Below, piece after piece: positions 1 to 7,866 of a stretch of 18,508 nucleotides of DNA. The notes under the pieces were generated by a model. The model made no database searches. It worked only from the letters and a program-made list of their open reading frames with translations, and was not told the origin of the DNA. The stretch's first letter is position 1, and each line of letters starts with the position of its first letter. This stretch comes from Acidiferrobacterales bacterium (GTDB taxonomy: Bacteria; Pseudomonadota; Gammaproteobacteria; Acidiferrobacterales; Sulfurifustaceae), in the NCBI GenBank assembly GCA_015492195.1, contig WGFP01000008.1, positions 1 through 18,508 on the forward strand, read 5' to 3'. Made by a program: the position numbers and the translations under genes.

Positions 1-1
1 G

Positions 2-727
2 CAACGGATACTTGGGCGTGCGGTAGGTATTAAGGAAGTATTCCGGCATTATCATTATTTTGCCTCAACGATCCTGGACCGGGTATTTCTGTTAAGCGGG
101 CGGCACGATATTTTTGACGTGGATATCCATGGCGCGGAACTGCTGGAAAAACATGCAAAGAAGGGGAAAGGCTGCGTCCTCCTGGGGTCTCATCTGGGCA
201 GCTTTGAAGTGTTACGCAGCCTGGGGATCACGTTGAAGGCGTTACCGATCAGTATCCTGATGTATGAGGACAACGCCGAAAAGCTCAATAAACTGTTGCA
301 GAGCCTAAACCCCGAGCTGTCAAACACCATCATACCCATCGGTTCTTTTGACAGCATGCTGCGCGTGAAGGAATGCCTCGATAAAGGGGGCTTGGTGGGG
401 ATTCTCGGGGACCGGGTGGCGCAGAACGACAAGACCGTGCGCTGCCGGTTTCTTGGGTTCCCGGCAGATTTTTCCACGGGCCCCCTGTTGCTTGCCGCGA
501 GCTTGAAGGTACCGGTTATTTTGTGTTTCGGGCTTTACCGTGGCGACAATCGCTACGAAATCTATACCGAATTGCTGGCGGACCGGATCAATATATCACG
601 GGCTACCCGCGCCGACGATTTAAAATACTGGGTCCAACGCTACGTGGATAGACTGGAGCATTATTGCCGGTTGGCGCCCTATAATTGGTTTAATTTTTAT
701 GACTATTGGTCCACCGCCGAGCAGTAA
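2..727 (+). CDS. Lysophospholipid/lipid A-type acyltransferase (LPLAT family), 5' end missing
   Basis: The frame is open from base 2 to the stop at 725-727, giving 241 visible residues. The family is usually about 300 residues, so roughly the first 60 lie upstream. The catalytic HX4E signature is present as S-H-L-G-S-F-E at visible residues 63-69. A later GILGDRVAQND stretch resembles the substrate-binding block of LpxL/HtrB-like enzymes. Enzymes of this family move an acyl chain onto a lipid or glycolipid acceptor at the inner membrane. A member is a standard part of aryl polyene and xanthomonadin clusters, where it is thought to help couple the polyene to its lipid anchor. That role is inferred here from the neighbours. 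The last 29 bases overlap the chosen start of the LolA-like gene, which points to coupled translation. The exact acceptor cannot be read from the sequence. Confidence 0.88.
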   Translation, partial: QRILGRAVGIKEVFRHYHYFASTILDRVFLLSGRHDIFDVDIHGAELLEKHAKKGKGCVLLGSHLGSFEVLRSLGITLKALPISILMYEDNAEKLNKLLQSLNPELSNTIIPIGSFDSMLRVKECLDKGGLVGILGDRVAQNDKTVRCRFLGFPADFSTGPLLLAASLKVPVILCFGLYRGDNRYEIYTELLADRINISRATRADDLKYWVQRYVDRLEHYCRLAPYNWFNFYDYWSTAEQ

Positions 728-1340
728 TTGGTGTAAACGGATTGTTGCAATGCTGTTCTGTTTGCTGGGATCAGCGGGCGGTCCCATGACTTGGGTGGTC
801 GCTGATGAAACGGCGGAAGTAATCGAGGGCCGGGCCTGGGACCTGGCCCGGCTGATGCGTGAACTTGGCCGGGTATCCGAGGCGTACGCGCGTTTTACGG
901 AAGAAAAATACTCCAGTCTGTTAGAGGAACCTTTAATCCTGACCGGCACGCTCCGTTACAATGCGCCCACCCGTGTGGAAAAGGACATTCGCTCTCCTTT
1001 CAAAGAGCGTTACGTGGTGGAAGGGGATACACTGCTTATCGAAAACAGTGAGAGCGAACGGACCTTGTCTCTGCGCAAGTATCCGATGGTCTGGGGGCTG
1101 GTGGAAAGTTTTCGTGCCACCTTGTCCGGTGATCTGGCAACACTGCAAAGCTTTTACGAAACCCGGCTATCCGGTGACAGGAACAACTGGCGGCTGGAGC
1201 TGGTTCCTCGTGATGAAGACTTGGGCGCCTCGTTGGAGTCGATCCACATCGAAGGCAGCGGAAAACAGATCACTCGTATCGATATTCGGGAGGTGGGCGG
1301 CGACCGCTCCCGTATCACCATCCACCCGGATCCGTCGTGA
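699..1340 (+). CDS. LolA-like outer-membrane lipoprotein carrier protein of aryl polyene cluster
   Basis: A 213-residue periplasmic protein. The ATG at 699 is preferred over the ATG at 750 because it places Lys-Arg (residues 13-14) before the hydrophobic core (residues 15-34), a normal signal-peptide layout; the later start would have no positive n-region. Cleavage is likely near V-V-A-D at about residue 35. The mature part shows the LolA pattern: an amphipathic helix with ARFTEEKY, then alternating beta strands including LTGTLRYNAP and a V-EGDTLLI stretch, and a C-terminal IDIREVGGDRSRI strand. LolA-family proteins are unclosed beta barrels that carry lipids across the periplasm. The version in aryl polyene clusters is presumed to carry the polyene lipid; this is inference from context. 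Its stop overlaps the next gene's GTG by four bases (GTGA). Confidence 0.85.
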   Translation: MTIGPPPSSNWCKRIVAMLFCLLGSAGGPMTWVVADETAEVIEGRAWDLARLMRELGRVSEAYARFTEEKYSSLLEEPLILTGTLRYNAPTRVEKDIRSPFKERYVVEGDTLLIENSESERTLSLRKYPMVWGLVESFRATLSGDLATLQSFYETRLSGDRNNWRLELVPRDEDLGASLESIHIEGSGKQITRIDIREVGGDRSRITIHPDPS

Positions 1341-3700
1341 TCGGCGTCCGTAACCGCCTGCCCATTGTGCTTTGGGCGGCACTTGTTGTGTTGGCGACGT
1401 GGCTGATTTACAGCCAGGTGCGGGTCGTCACGGATCTCGCCCTGTTCCTGCCCCGCGGCGCCACGCCCGTCGAACGGTTGTTGGTGAAGCAGCTGCGCGA
1501 AGGTCCCGCCTCGCGACTGATACTGATCGCGCTGCAAGGGGCACCCTCCGAGACCCTGGCCCGCGTGAGCGCGGATTTGGCCCAGCGTTTACAGGCCGGC
1601 AACTTATTTGGGTATGTCAACAACGGCGACGCCTCCTGGTCGTTGCGGGAACAGGAATTATTATTGAACAACCGCTATTTGCTAAGCCCCGGTTTGACGC
1701 GGGAACGCTTTACGACCCAGGCGTTGCGTTCGGCCCTGGAGGCGCGCCTGCGTGATCTTGCCTCGCCGTCGGGGGCGCTTGAAAAGCGCCTGTTGCCCCG
1801 GGATCCCACCGGTGAATTAAAACAGGTGCTGCAGGCCTGGGCGGGCGGACCGTCGCCCCTGCGTAAACACGGCGTCTGGTTTTCCGCAGACGGCGGTCGA
1901 GTCATGCTGGTTGCCGAAACCCGCGCCCCCGCCTTCGATTTGGACGCCCAGGCACAGGCCTTGGCTTACATCCGGCAAGCATTCAGTGCCGCCGCCCCTG
2001 ATTCCGAGTCCGTCAGTTTGATGCTAAGCGGTCCTGCCGTGTTTGCCGTTGAGGCGCGCGACACCATTCGCGGTGAAGCATGGCGATTGTCCTTGCTGGC
2101 CACCGGGCTCGTCGCGCTGTTTTTGTTTCTGGTTTATCGTTCCTTCAAAGCATTGTTGTTTTGCGGTATTCCACTGTTGTCGGGCATTCTGGCAGCCGTT
2201 GCGGGTGTCGGCCTGTTTTTTGGTTCTATTCACGGCATCACTGTGGCATTCGGCATCACGCTGATCGGCGTGGCGGTGGACTACCCCATTCATCTGTTCT
2301 CCCACCGAAAACCTAGTGAAACGCCGGTGCGCACCGCGGCGCGCATCTGGCCGACGTTGCGACTGGGGGCGCTGACCACCGCATTGGGTTACACGGCGAT
2401 GTTGTTTTCCGGTTTTCAGGGGCTCTCGCAGCTGGGGCTTTTTGCCATCGTCGGCCTGATTACGGCAGCGGTGGTGACACGTTGGGTGCTGCCGGTGCTG
2501 GCCTCCGAAACAAAGCCGCAAGCGGCTCTCCCCTGGGAACGACAGGTATCACTGACGGTGACACGACTCCGACGATTGTACTGGTTGCCGGTGGCCTTGA
2601 TAGCCGCAGGCTTGCTTTACTTGGTGTTTCTGGATCGTTCACCGTGGGAAACTGATCTTGCCAACTTAAGCCCGGTCCCCGCTGATCGCAAGGCGCTGGA
2701 CCGGGAGCTTCGTGCCGAGCTGGGTGTCCCCGATGTAACCCGGCTTCTTGTGGTCTACGGCGACAATGCCGAGGATGCCCTGCAACGCAGCGAAGGCATA
2801 ACCGGCCCGCTTAAGAATTTTATCAGACGGGGCATCATCGCCGGCTTCTATGCCCCGTCCCGTTATCTCCCCAGCAAAACCACGCAGCGCCAGCGCCAGG
2901 CCGCACTGCCGACCGAATCGGCCTTGCGCCGCGCCCTGCGTCAGGCAATGCAAGGTCTGCCTTTTCGGCAGGACGCGTTCGAACCCTTTGTGACGGATGT
3001 CATCGCGGCACGCAGCCGTCCCTTGCTGGCGCCGGACGATTTCAAGAACACCGGCTTGGGGCTGCGGTTGGGATCGCTGCTTTTTCGTCATGACGGACGT
3101 TGGGTGGCGCTCATACCGTTGCGAGGCGTCACGGATGACGCCGCCCTGACGGAATGGGCATCGGGCCTAAATAATCCCGGGGTACGTTATCTCAACGTGA
3201 AAGCCGCGACCAATCGGCTTGTGAACCGCTATCGGGATGAAGCGCTGACGCTGTTTGCCTGGGGCGCCGGCGCCATTGCCCTGCTCTTGATACTGGGTTT
3301 GCGATCGGTCACCGCCGCACTGCGGGTCTTGTTGCCCGTGGGCGCTGCGGTGATCGGTGGCATCGTTTTGTTGTTGGTGCTGGATCAACGATTGTCGTTG
3401 TTCCACTTGGCGGCGCTGTTGCTGGTGGTGGGGATAGGTCTGGACTATGCGCTTTTTTTCAACCGTGTCTCCCGAGATGGCGCCGAGCAGGCACAAACCG
3501 CCAAGGCGGTGGTGGTGTGCGGCGTCACGACCGCGTTGGTATTCGGTATACTTGCCACTTCACAAATCCCGGTGTTGAACGCGATCGGTACCACCCTGAT
3601 CGCAGGCGTTCTTTTGTGCCTGGTGTTAACGGCGGCCCTCTCCCGGGATCCGGGGTCGGACGGCTTACCCGGCCGGGGCTATACCGGTGGCCGCCCATAG
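1337..3700 (+). CDS. MMPL/RND-superfamily exporter of aryl polyene cluster
   Basis: 787 residues with a GTG start inside the stop of the LolA-like gene. The topology is the typical duplicated MMPL one. One membrane span lies near residues 7-27, followed by a large periplasmic loop. A block of spans follows at about 250-400, then a span near 410-430, a second periplasmic loop, and a last block at about 650-780. Both halves carry the matched Asp-Tyr pair in the key transmembrane helix: G-V-A-V-D315-Y316 and G-I-G-L-D703-Y704. This is the expected site for proton relay in this superfamily. Such transporters export hydrophobic molecules with proton motive force. Next to a LolA homologue and lipid acyltransferase, the likely cargo is the finished or lipid-linked polyene (inference). 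The following 89 bases before the ketosynthase contain no gene. Confidence 0.9.
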   Translation: MIGVRNRLPIVLWAALVVLATWLIYSQVRVVTDLALFLPRGATPVERLLVKQLREGPASRLILIALQGAPSETLARVSADLAQRLQAGNLFGYVNNGDASWSLREQELLLNNRYLLSPGLTRERFTTQALRSALEARLRDLASPSGALEKRLLPRDPTGELKQVLQAWAGGPSPLRKHGVWFSADGGRVMLVAETRAPAFDLDAQAQALAYIRQAFSAAAPDSESVSLMLSGPAVFAVEARDTIRGEAWRLSLLATGLVALFLFLVYRSFKALLFCGIPLLSGILAAVAGVGLFFGSIHGITVAFGITLIGVAVDYPIHLFSHRKPSETPVRTAARIWPTLRLGALTTALGYTAMLFSGFQGLSQLGLFAIVGLITAAVVTRWVLPVLASETKPQAALPWERQVSLTVTRLRRLYWLPVALIAAGLLYLVFLDRSPWETDLANLSPVPADRKALDRELRAELGVPDVTRLLVVYGDNAEDALQRSEGITGPLKNFIRRGIIAGFYAPSRYLPSKTTQRQRQAALPTESALRRALRQAMQGLPFRQDAFEPFVTDVIAARSRPLLAPDDFKNTGLGLRLGSLLFRHDGRWVALIPLRGVTDDAALTEWASGLNNPGVRYLNVKAATNRLVNRYRDEALTLFAWGAGAIALLLILGLRSVTAALRVLLPVGAAVIGGIVLLLVLDQRLSLFHLAALLLVVGIGLDYALFFNRVSRDGAEQAQTAKAVVVCGVTTALVFGILATSQIPVLNAIGTTLIAGVLLCLVLTAALSRDPGSDGLPGRGYTGGRP

Positions 3701-3789
3701 GCCGCGGTGTGCCTGGTTGCAGGGGTGGTACAGGAGTCGATACGGCAAAATAGCGTGATGTTGCAGCAGAACGTGGGTATTTAATTATC

Positions 3790-4989
3790 GTGGCTATTGA
3801 ACCCCTCTATATCACCGGTTTGACGGCGGTCAACGCCATGGGCAGCGGCGTGGACGCCGTCTACAAGGCGCTGACGCGGCGCGAGACGGGACTGCGCCGT
3901 TGCGATTTCGAGCACGCCGAACTGGATACATATATCGGGCGGGTCGACGGGCTGGAATCGCAACCGGTGGTTGATGCACTCAGGCAATACGATTGCCGCA
4001 ATAACCGCCTGGCGCAAATGGGGTTGCGGCAGGATGGGTTTGAACAGACCGTGGCCCGCGCTCGGGAACAATATGGGGCACGCCGAATCGGCGTGTTCCT
4101 CGGCACCAGCACATCGGGTATTCTGGAGACGGAGCTCGCCTACCAAAACCGAAATCCGAATACGGGGGCACTGCCCGCCACGCTCCGTTACGATTACACC
4201 CAGCACAACTTTTCGGTGGTGGATTTTGTGCAACGTTACCTCCAGCTGGAGGGTCCGGCGCTGGCGATATCTACCGCCTGTTCCTCCAGCGCCAAGGTAT
4301 TCGCGACGGCCCACCGTTTTCTTGCTGCGGGATTGTGCGACGCGGCGGTCGTGGGGGGCGTGGACAGTCTTTGCCTGACCACGCTGTACGGATTTTCCTC
4401 CTTGGAACTGGTATCGAGCCGGCCCTGTCGGCCGGCGGACCCGGAACGGGACGGCATTTCCATCGGCGAAGCGGCGGGGTTTGTGCTGCTGGAACGGGCT
4501 CGCGGCAAACAGATGTCGGCGCCCGTGGCATTGCTGGGTTATGGGGAAAGCAGCGACGCCTATCACATGTCATCGCCCCATCCGGAAGGGGCGGGCGCGG
4601 TGCGCGCCATGGAGCGCGCCTTGGCCTGTGCGGGGCTGGCGCCCGACGACATTGATTACATCAACCTGCACGGCACCGCCACGCCCGCCAACGATCTGTC
4701 CGAAGACAAAGCCGTGCGCGCGGTGTTCGGCGCCAGTGTCCCGTGCAGTTCCACCAAGGGCTGGACCGGCCACACCCTGGGCGCCGCCGGGATCACGGAA
4801 GCCGTTATCGGCTGGCTGTGTATCCAACACGGATTTGTGCCGGGCAGTCTCAACACCCGCGCCCTGGATCCGCAGATAACGAGCAAAATTGTATTGCGTA
4901 ACCTGCGACAACCGGTGCGGCGGGTGATCAGCAATTCTTTCGGCTTCGGCGGCAACAATTGCAGCATCGTATTGGGAGTAACGGCCTGA
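3790..4989 (+). CDS. Beta-ketoacyl-ACP synthase (FabF-like KS of aryl polyene pathway)
   Basis: A 399-residue condensing enzyme with the full Cys-His-His triad: Cys164 in S-T-A-C-S-S-S, His294 in N-L-H-G-T-A-T, and His328 in G-W-T-G-H-T-L-G-A. The C-terminal glycine-rich N-S-F-G-F-G-G-N-N motif is also present. It extends an acyl-ACP by two carbons with malonyl-ACP by decarboxylative Claisen condensation. The start is a GTG with no clear Shine-Dalgarno sequence. Upstream in this frame there is a stop at 3751-3753 and no better start codon, and the protein begins with the family-typical P-L-Y-I-T-G-L-T-A. It is followed with a one-base overlap (TGATG) by a chain-length-factor-like protein. That pairing is typical of the KS/CLF heterodimer (ApeO/ApeC type) in aryl polyene synthases. 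Confidence 0.93.
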   Translation: MAIEPLYITGLTAVNAMGSGVDAVYKALTRRETGLRRCDFEHAELDTYIGRVDGLESQPVVDALRQYDCRNNRLAQMGLRQDGFEQTVARAREQYGARRIGVFLGTSTSGILETELAYQNRNPNTGALPATLRYDYTQHNFSVVDFVQRYLQLEGPALAISTACSSSAKVFATAHRFLAAGLCDAAVVGGVDSLCLTTLYGFSSLELVSSRPCRPADPERDGISIGEAAGFVLLERARGKQMSAPVALLGYGESSDAYHMSSPHPEGAGAVRAMERALACAGLAPDDIDYINLHGTATPANDLSEDKAVRAVFGASVPCSSTKGWTGHTLGAAGITEAVIGWLCIQHGFVPGSLNTRALDPQITSKIVLRNLRQPVRRVISNSFGFGGNNCSIVLGVTA

Positions 4990-5786
4990 TGTTGCAGGTC
5001 TACGTCACCGGTGTGGGCATACTGGGCCCCGGGCTTGACGGCTGGAAAAACAGTCGGCCCATTCTGGCGGGCGATTCGCCCTACGCCGCTCAGGAGTGCC
5101 GCCGTCCGCAACCCGGCATGCTGGCTGCGATGGAACGGCGTCGTGCGAGCGCCACCGTGCGATTGGGATTGCACGTCGCCCAGGAGGCCGTTGAGCAAAG
5201 CGGGTTGCAAAGCGATGAGCTTGCCACGGTGTTTGCCTCTTCCGACGGCGATACTGAAATTATCAATTATCTTTGCGACGCCTTGGCCGCCCCGGATAAG
5301 ACCGTCTCACCGACCCGCTTCCATAATTCGGTTCACAACGCACCGGCCGGATACTGGGGCATTGCGGCAAAATCGCCGGCGCCCGCCAACAGCCTGTCGT
5401 GTTATGGCGCCACCTTTGCGGCCGGCCTGTTGGAGGCCGCCTGTCAGGCAACGGTGGAAGGTCGCCCGGTGCTGTTGGGCGTTTACGACATCGCGGTGCC
5501 CGAACCCTTGCGCCGAGCCCGCCCGTTGCGCACCCCTTTCGGGGCGGCGCTGGTGTTGGACCGCCGGCCTTCCGCCGGCAGCATCTCGCAACTGCGCATC
5601 GAGTATCACACGCAGTGCAACGCGCCGGAATCAACCGTCGCCGTGCCGCAACTTGAAGAATTGCGGCGTGAAAATCCGGCGGCCCGGTCTTTGCCGCTGT
5701 TGGCGGCCATTGCCCGCAACGAACCGGCCGAGGTGATGCTGGATTATGTGGCCGGAAACTGCCTCCGCGTGGAGGTCAGCCCATGA
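4989..5786 (+). CDS. Ketosynthase-like chain length factor (inactive KS partner)
   Basis: 265 residues from the ATG that shares its A with the KS stop. An in-frame ATG at 4959 lies inside the KS coding end and is not needed. The protein keeps the N-terminal thiolase-like half (Y-V-T-G-V-G-I-L-G-P) and an F-A-S-S-D-G-D stretch. The characteristic H-N-S-V-H-N-A-P-A-G-Y-W block lies just before the region where an active KS has its nucleophile. By my alignment, the only Cys there (S-L-S-C-Y-G-A-T-F) is two residues off the catalytic position, and no His-His pair follows. It is also far shorter than a full ketosynthase. This fits the family annotated as beta-ketoacyl synthase chain length factor, which pairs with an active KS and sets the polyene length. 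Its stop overlaps the dehydratase ATG by four bases. Confidence 0.88.
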   Translation: MLQVYVTGVGILGPGLDGWKNSRPILAGDSPYAAQECRRPQPGMLAAMERRRASATVRLGLHVAQEAVEQSGLQSDELATVFASSDGDTEIINYLCDALAAPDKTVSPTRFHNSVHNAPAGYWGIAAKSPAPANSLSCYGATFAAGLLEAACQATVEGRPVLLGVYDIAVPEPLRRARPLRTPFGAALVLDRRPSAGSISQLRIEYHTQCNAPESTVAVPQLEELRRENPAARSLPLLAAIARNEPAEVMLDYVAGNCLRVEVSP

Positions 5787-6244
5787 CCATAACCCGGGAG
5801 CAATTTCACCACCTGATTCCCCACAGCGGTGCCATGTGTCTGTTGGACCGCGTGGAGCGCTGGGACGATACGGCAATCTTATGCGCAAGCCGCACGCATC
5901 GGGATCCAGGAAACCCCCTGCGCAGTCGCGGGCGCCTGCCCGCCGTTTGCGGGGTGGAGTACGCCGCTCAGGCCATGGCGTTGCATGGCGGTTTGGTGTC
6001 CGGCCGGCCGGATACCGGCGGTTATCTCGCCAGCGTACGGGATTTACATCTTTTGGTACGATACCTGGACAACATTGAAGCGGAACTCCGGATAGAGGCA
6101 ACGCGCCTCATGAGGGATGAAAACAGCTTGATGTATCAATTCAGCGTTCGCGCCGGTGACGCCGAATTGCTTCATGGACGGGCCCTGGTGTTTCTGCGAC
6201 AGACGGGAGAAAAAAATGAAAAGAGCGTTAGTGACGGGGGGTAG
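5783..6244 (+). CDS. apeP: ApeP-type 3-hydroxyacyl-ACP dehydratase (hotdog fold)
   Basis: 153 residues, the normal size for ApeP-type dehydratases. The family's opening signature is clear: L-I-P-H-S-G-A-M-C-L-L-D-R-V at residues 10-23. It is followed by a C-A-S-R-T-H strand, N-P-L-R-S-R-G-R-L-P, and the hot-dog helix V-C-G-V-E-Y-A-A-Q-A-M-A-L-H-G. These enzymes remove water from 3-hydroxyacyl-ACP to give the trans double bond. In aryl polyene synthesis this happens after every extension, so the chain becomes fully conjugated. The ATG overlaps the upstream stop (ATGA). The 3' end overlaps the reductase gene by 29 bases, so the reductase's ribosome-binding site lies within this coding sequence. 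ApeP often works with a second dehydratase (ApeI), which is not seen in the window. Confidence 0.9.
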   Translation: MTITREQFHHLIPHSGAMCLLDRVERWDDTAILCASRTHRDPGNPLRSRGRLPAVCGVEYAAQAMALHGGLVSGRPDTGGYLASVRDLHLLVRYLDNIEAELRIEATRLMRDENSLMYQFSVRAGDAELLHGRALVFLRQTGEKNEKSVSDGG

Positions 6245-6935
6245 CGGTGCGATCGGTGCGGCGATTTGCCGGCGTCTCGCCGGGGATGATTTGGAAGTCA
6301 TCGTCCACGCCAACAGTAATCCCAAAGGCGCCGAGCGGGTGGTCGCCGAAATTCAAAAGCGCAACGGTAACGCCCAAGCCGTCTGTTTCGATGTTACCGA
6401 TGCCGCCGCAACCGCCGCCGCCCTGGAAAGTATCCTTGAGAAAGGATCCATCCAGGTGTTGGTCAACAACGCCGGTATCCACGATGACGCCCCCATGCCG
6501 GGCATGAGTCGGGAACAGTGGCGCCGCGTTATTGATGTATCGTTGAACGGTTTTTTTAATGTCACCCAACCCCTGTTGTTGCCCATGATACGCACCCGCT
6601 GGGGACGCATTATTAATATGTCATCGGTCGCCGCATTGATGGGTAACCGGGGTCAGGCCAATTACGCCGCAGCGAAGGCAGGATTGCACGGCGCGACGAA
6701 ATCCCTGTCCCGGGAACTGGCCAGCCGCGGCGTTACGGTCAACGCCGTGGCGCCGGGCATCATCACTTCACCCATGACGGAAAAGGTGTTTGATGCAAAA
6801 CAGATCGCCGCCATGGTCCCCATGAAACGGGCCGGTGCGCCGGAGGAGGTGGCCGGTCTTGTGGCATTTCTCGCCTCCGAGCAGGCGGCCTATATCTCAG
6901 GGCAGATTATTGCCATCGACGGCGCCATGGCGTGA
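6216..6935 (+). CDS. fabG: 3-oxoacyl-ACP reductase, FabG-type SDR
   Basis: 239 residues. The start at 6216 is chosen because a purine-rich stretch (GGGAGAAAAA) precedes it and the protein then opens directly with the Rossmann signature T-G-G-S-G-A-I-G. An upstream in-frame ATG at 6156 would add 20 residues lying wholly inside the dehydratase gene. Other short-chain-dehydrogenase hallmarks are N-N-A-G, and the catalytic Ser137, Tyr150 and Lys154 in Y-A-A-A-K. The C-terminal half has V-A-P-G-I-I-T-S-P-M and ends with I-D-G-A-M-A, as FabG proteins do. It reduces 3-ketoacyl-ACP with NADPH. In this cluster it corresponds to the pathway-specific ketoreductase (ApeQ/XanG role) rather than the housekeeping fatty-acid enzyme; that assignment rests on position between ApeP and the glycosyltransferase. 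Confidence 0.93.
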   Translation: MKRALVTGGSGAIGAAICRRLAGDDLEVIVHANSNPKGAERVVAEIQKRNGNAQAVCFDVTDAAATAAALESILEKGSIQVLVNNAGIHDDAPMPGMSREQWRRVIDVSLNGFFNVTQPLLLPMIRTRWGRIINMSSVAALMGNRGQANYAAAKAGLHGATKSLSRELASRGVTVNAVAPGIITSPMTEKVFDAKQIAAMVPMKRAGAPEEVAGLVAFLASEQAAYISGQIIAIDGAMA

Positions 6936-7762
6936 GATTCAAGATGGCGGCAATTAACCCCGATAAAAACAGCCCGGAGTTGCCGACGGCATTGTCGGGC
7001 ATCAATCCCGGCCCCGATTCCGTCGGCCTCCGCGACAGAGCAGCTGTGGTCATTCCCGCTTATAACGAAGCGAGCACCATTGCAGATATCGTCAAGCGCG
7101 CGCTGGCACAGGTGCGACTTGTGATTGTGGTGGATGACGGCTCCCGGGATGATACCGCCAAGGTTTTGTCAGACCTGCCGGTGGCGGTCCTGCAGAACCC
7201 CGTCAACCGGGGCAAGGGGGCGAGCCTGCTGCGCGGTATCCATTATGCACTCAAACAAGGAGCCGCGGCGGTGATTACCCTGGACGGTGACGGACAACAC
7301 CGGCCGGAAGATATTCCGCTTCTGTTGACCATGGCCGAGCGTTGTCCGCGCCGCATTGTTATCGGTGCACGCCTGATCAATAAAGAGGCATCCCCGCGGC
7401 GGCGCTACTACGCCAACCGCGTGGCCGATTTTTGGATCTCGTGGGCGGCCGGCTACCCCATTGTGGATTCTCAATCGGGTTTTCGCCTGTATCCGGCCGA
7501 CTTGCTGCACCAACCTCGCATTGCCAACATGACGGGACGCGCATTTGTGTTCGAAAGTGAAATCCTGATCGAAGCCGCCCGTCTGGGATACCGCGGTACT
7601 GCGGTTCCGATCGCCGCAATTTACGGCAATCAGGCCAGGGCCAGTCATTTCCGGCCGGTTTTGGATATCAGCCGGATTGTGCGCATGGTAGCCTGGAAAT
7701 TGATCTCGCGCGGACTCTATCCTCAGGGGATTTATCGTGCATTTATTCGGCCGCCCAGGTAG
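6932..7762 (+). CDS. Family 2 glycosyltransferase
   Basis: 276 residues with a GTG start that overlaps the reductase stop (GTGA); an ATG at 6944 is the alternative. After a variable N-terminus, the GT-A fold begins with V-V-I-P-A-Y-N-E-A-S. It continues with V-V-D-D-G-S-R-D-D-T and the metal/nucleotide-sugar binding D118-G-D120 of L-D-G-D-G-Q-H. The block D-S-Q-S-G-F-R-L-Y-P is typical of dolichyl-phosphate-mannose-synthase-like enzymes. A strongly basic C-terminus may lie along the membrane. Such enzymes transfer a sugar from a nucleotide donor to a lipid or other acceptor. GT2 genes are common in aryl polyene and xanthomonadin clusters, where a sugar may link the polyene to its lipid. The sugar and acceptor cannot be told from sequence. 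The gene ends the first tightly coupled transcription block. Confidence 0.88.
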   Translation: MRFKMAAINPDKNSPELPTALSGINPGPDSVGLRDRAAVVIPAYNEASTIADIVKRALAQVRLVIVVDDGSRDDTAKVLSDLPVAVLQNPVNRGKGASLLRGIHYALKQGAAAVITLDGDGQHRPEDIPLLLTMAERCPRRIVIGARLINKEASPRRRYYANRVADFWISWAAGYPIVDSQSGFRLYPADLLHQPRIANMTGRAFVFESEILIEAARLGYRGTAVPIAAIYGNQARASHFRPVLDISRIVRMVAWKLISRGLYPQGIYRAFIRPPR

Positions 7763-7787
7763 CCTGGACACATACCTGGCCCCCATC

Positions 7788-7816
7788 TTGAGGATTTGGC
7801 GCAGGACCGCTATAAG
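7788..7816 (+). promoter_or_regulatory. Candidate sigma-70 promoter before the flavoprotein-chorismatase pair
   Basis: The 104-bp gap after the glycosyltransferase contains TTGAGG (7788-7793), a 17-base spacer and TATAAG (7811-7816). Compared with TTGACA and TATAAT, these match at 4 and 5 of 6 positions with ideal spacing. Transcription would begin near 7823, about 44 bases before the GTG at 7867. This would let the tailoring and starter-unit genes be expressed apart from the polyene-synthase block. Sequence-only prediction. Confidence 0.4.
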
Positions 7817-7824
7817 TGCATTTC

Positions 7825-7840
7825 CCCGGCAATGACCGGG
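7825..7840 (+). other. Small hairpin at predicted 5' end of the flavoprotein transcript
   Basis: CCCGG (7825-7829) and CCGGG (7836-7840) form a perfect 5-bp GC stem around a 6-base loop. It falls right at the start of the transcript expected from the candidate promoter at 7788-7816. It is not followed by a T-run, so it is not a classical terminator. It could protect the 5' end of the mRNA or be chance. Confidence 0.25.
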
Positions 7841-7866
7841 TAAAATAAGAGCAGCAGGGTAGCCTA

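Noticed and set aside
2024..2521. Minus-strand reading frame opposite the MMPL exporter
   Set aside because: The translation is rich in Arg, Gln and His and lacks any motif, while the plus strand has clear membrane spans and the Asp-Tyr pair here.
3781..4566. Long minus-strand reading frame (261 codons) opposite the ketosynthase
   Set aside because: It lies wholly opposite a gene with complete KS catalytic motifs. The G+C-rich code makes such mirror frames common, and its translation is low-complexity Arg/Gln/His-rich with no domain.
7755..7767. CCAGG-TAG-CCTGG hairpin around the glycosyltransferase stop codon
   Set aside because: The 5-bp stem is short and not followed by T's; probably chance in G+C-rich sequence.
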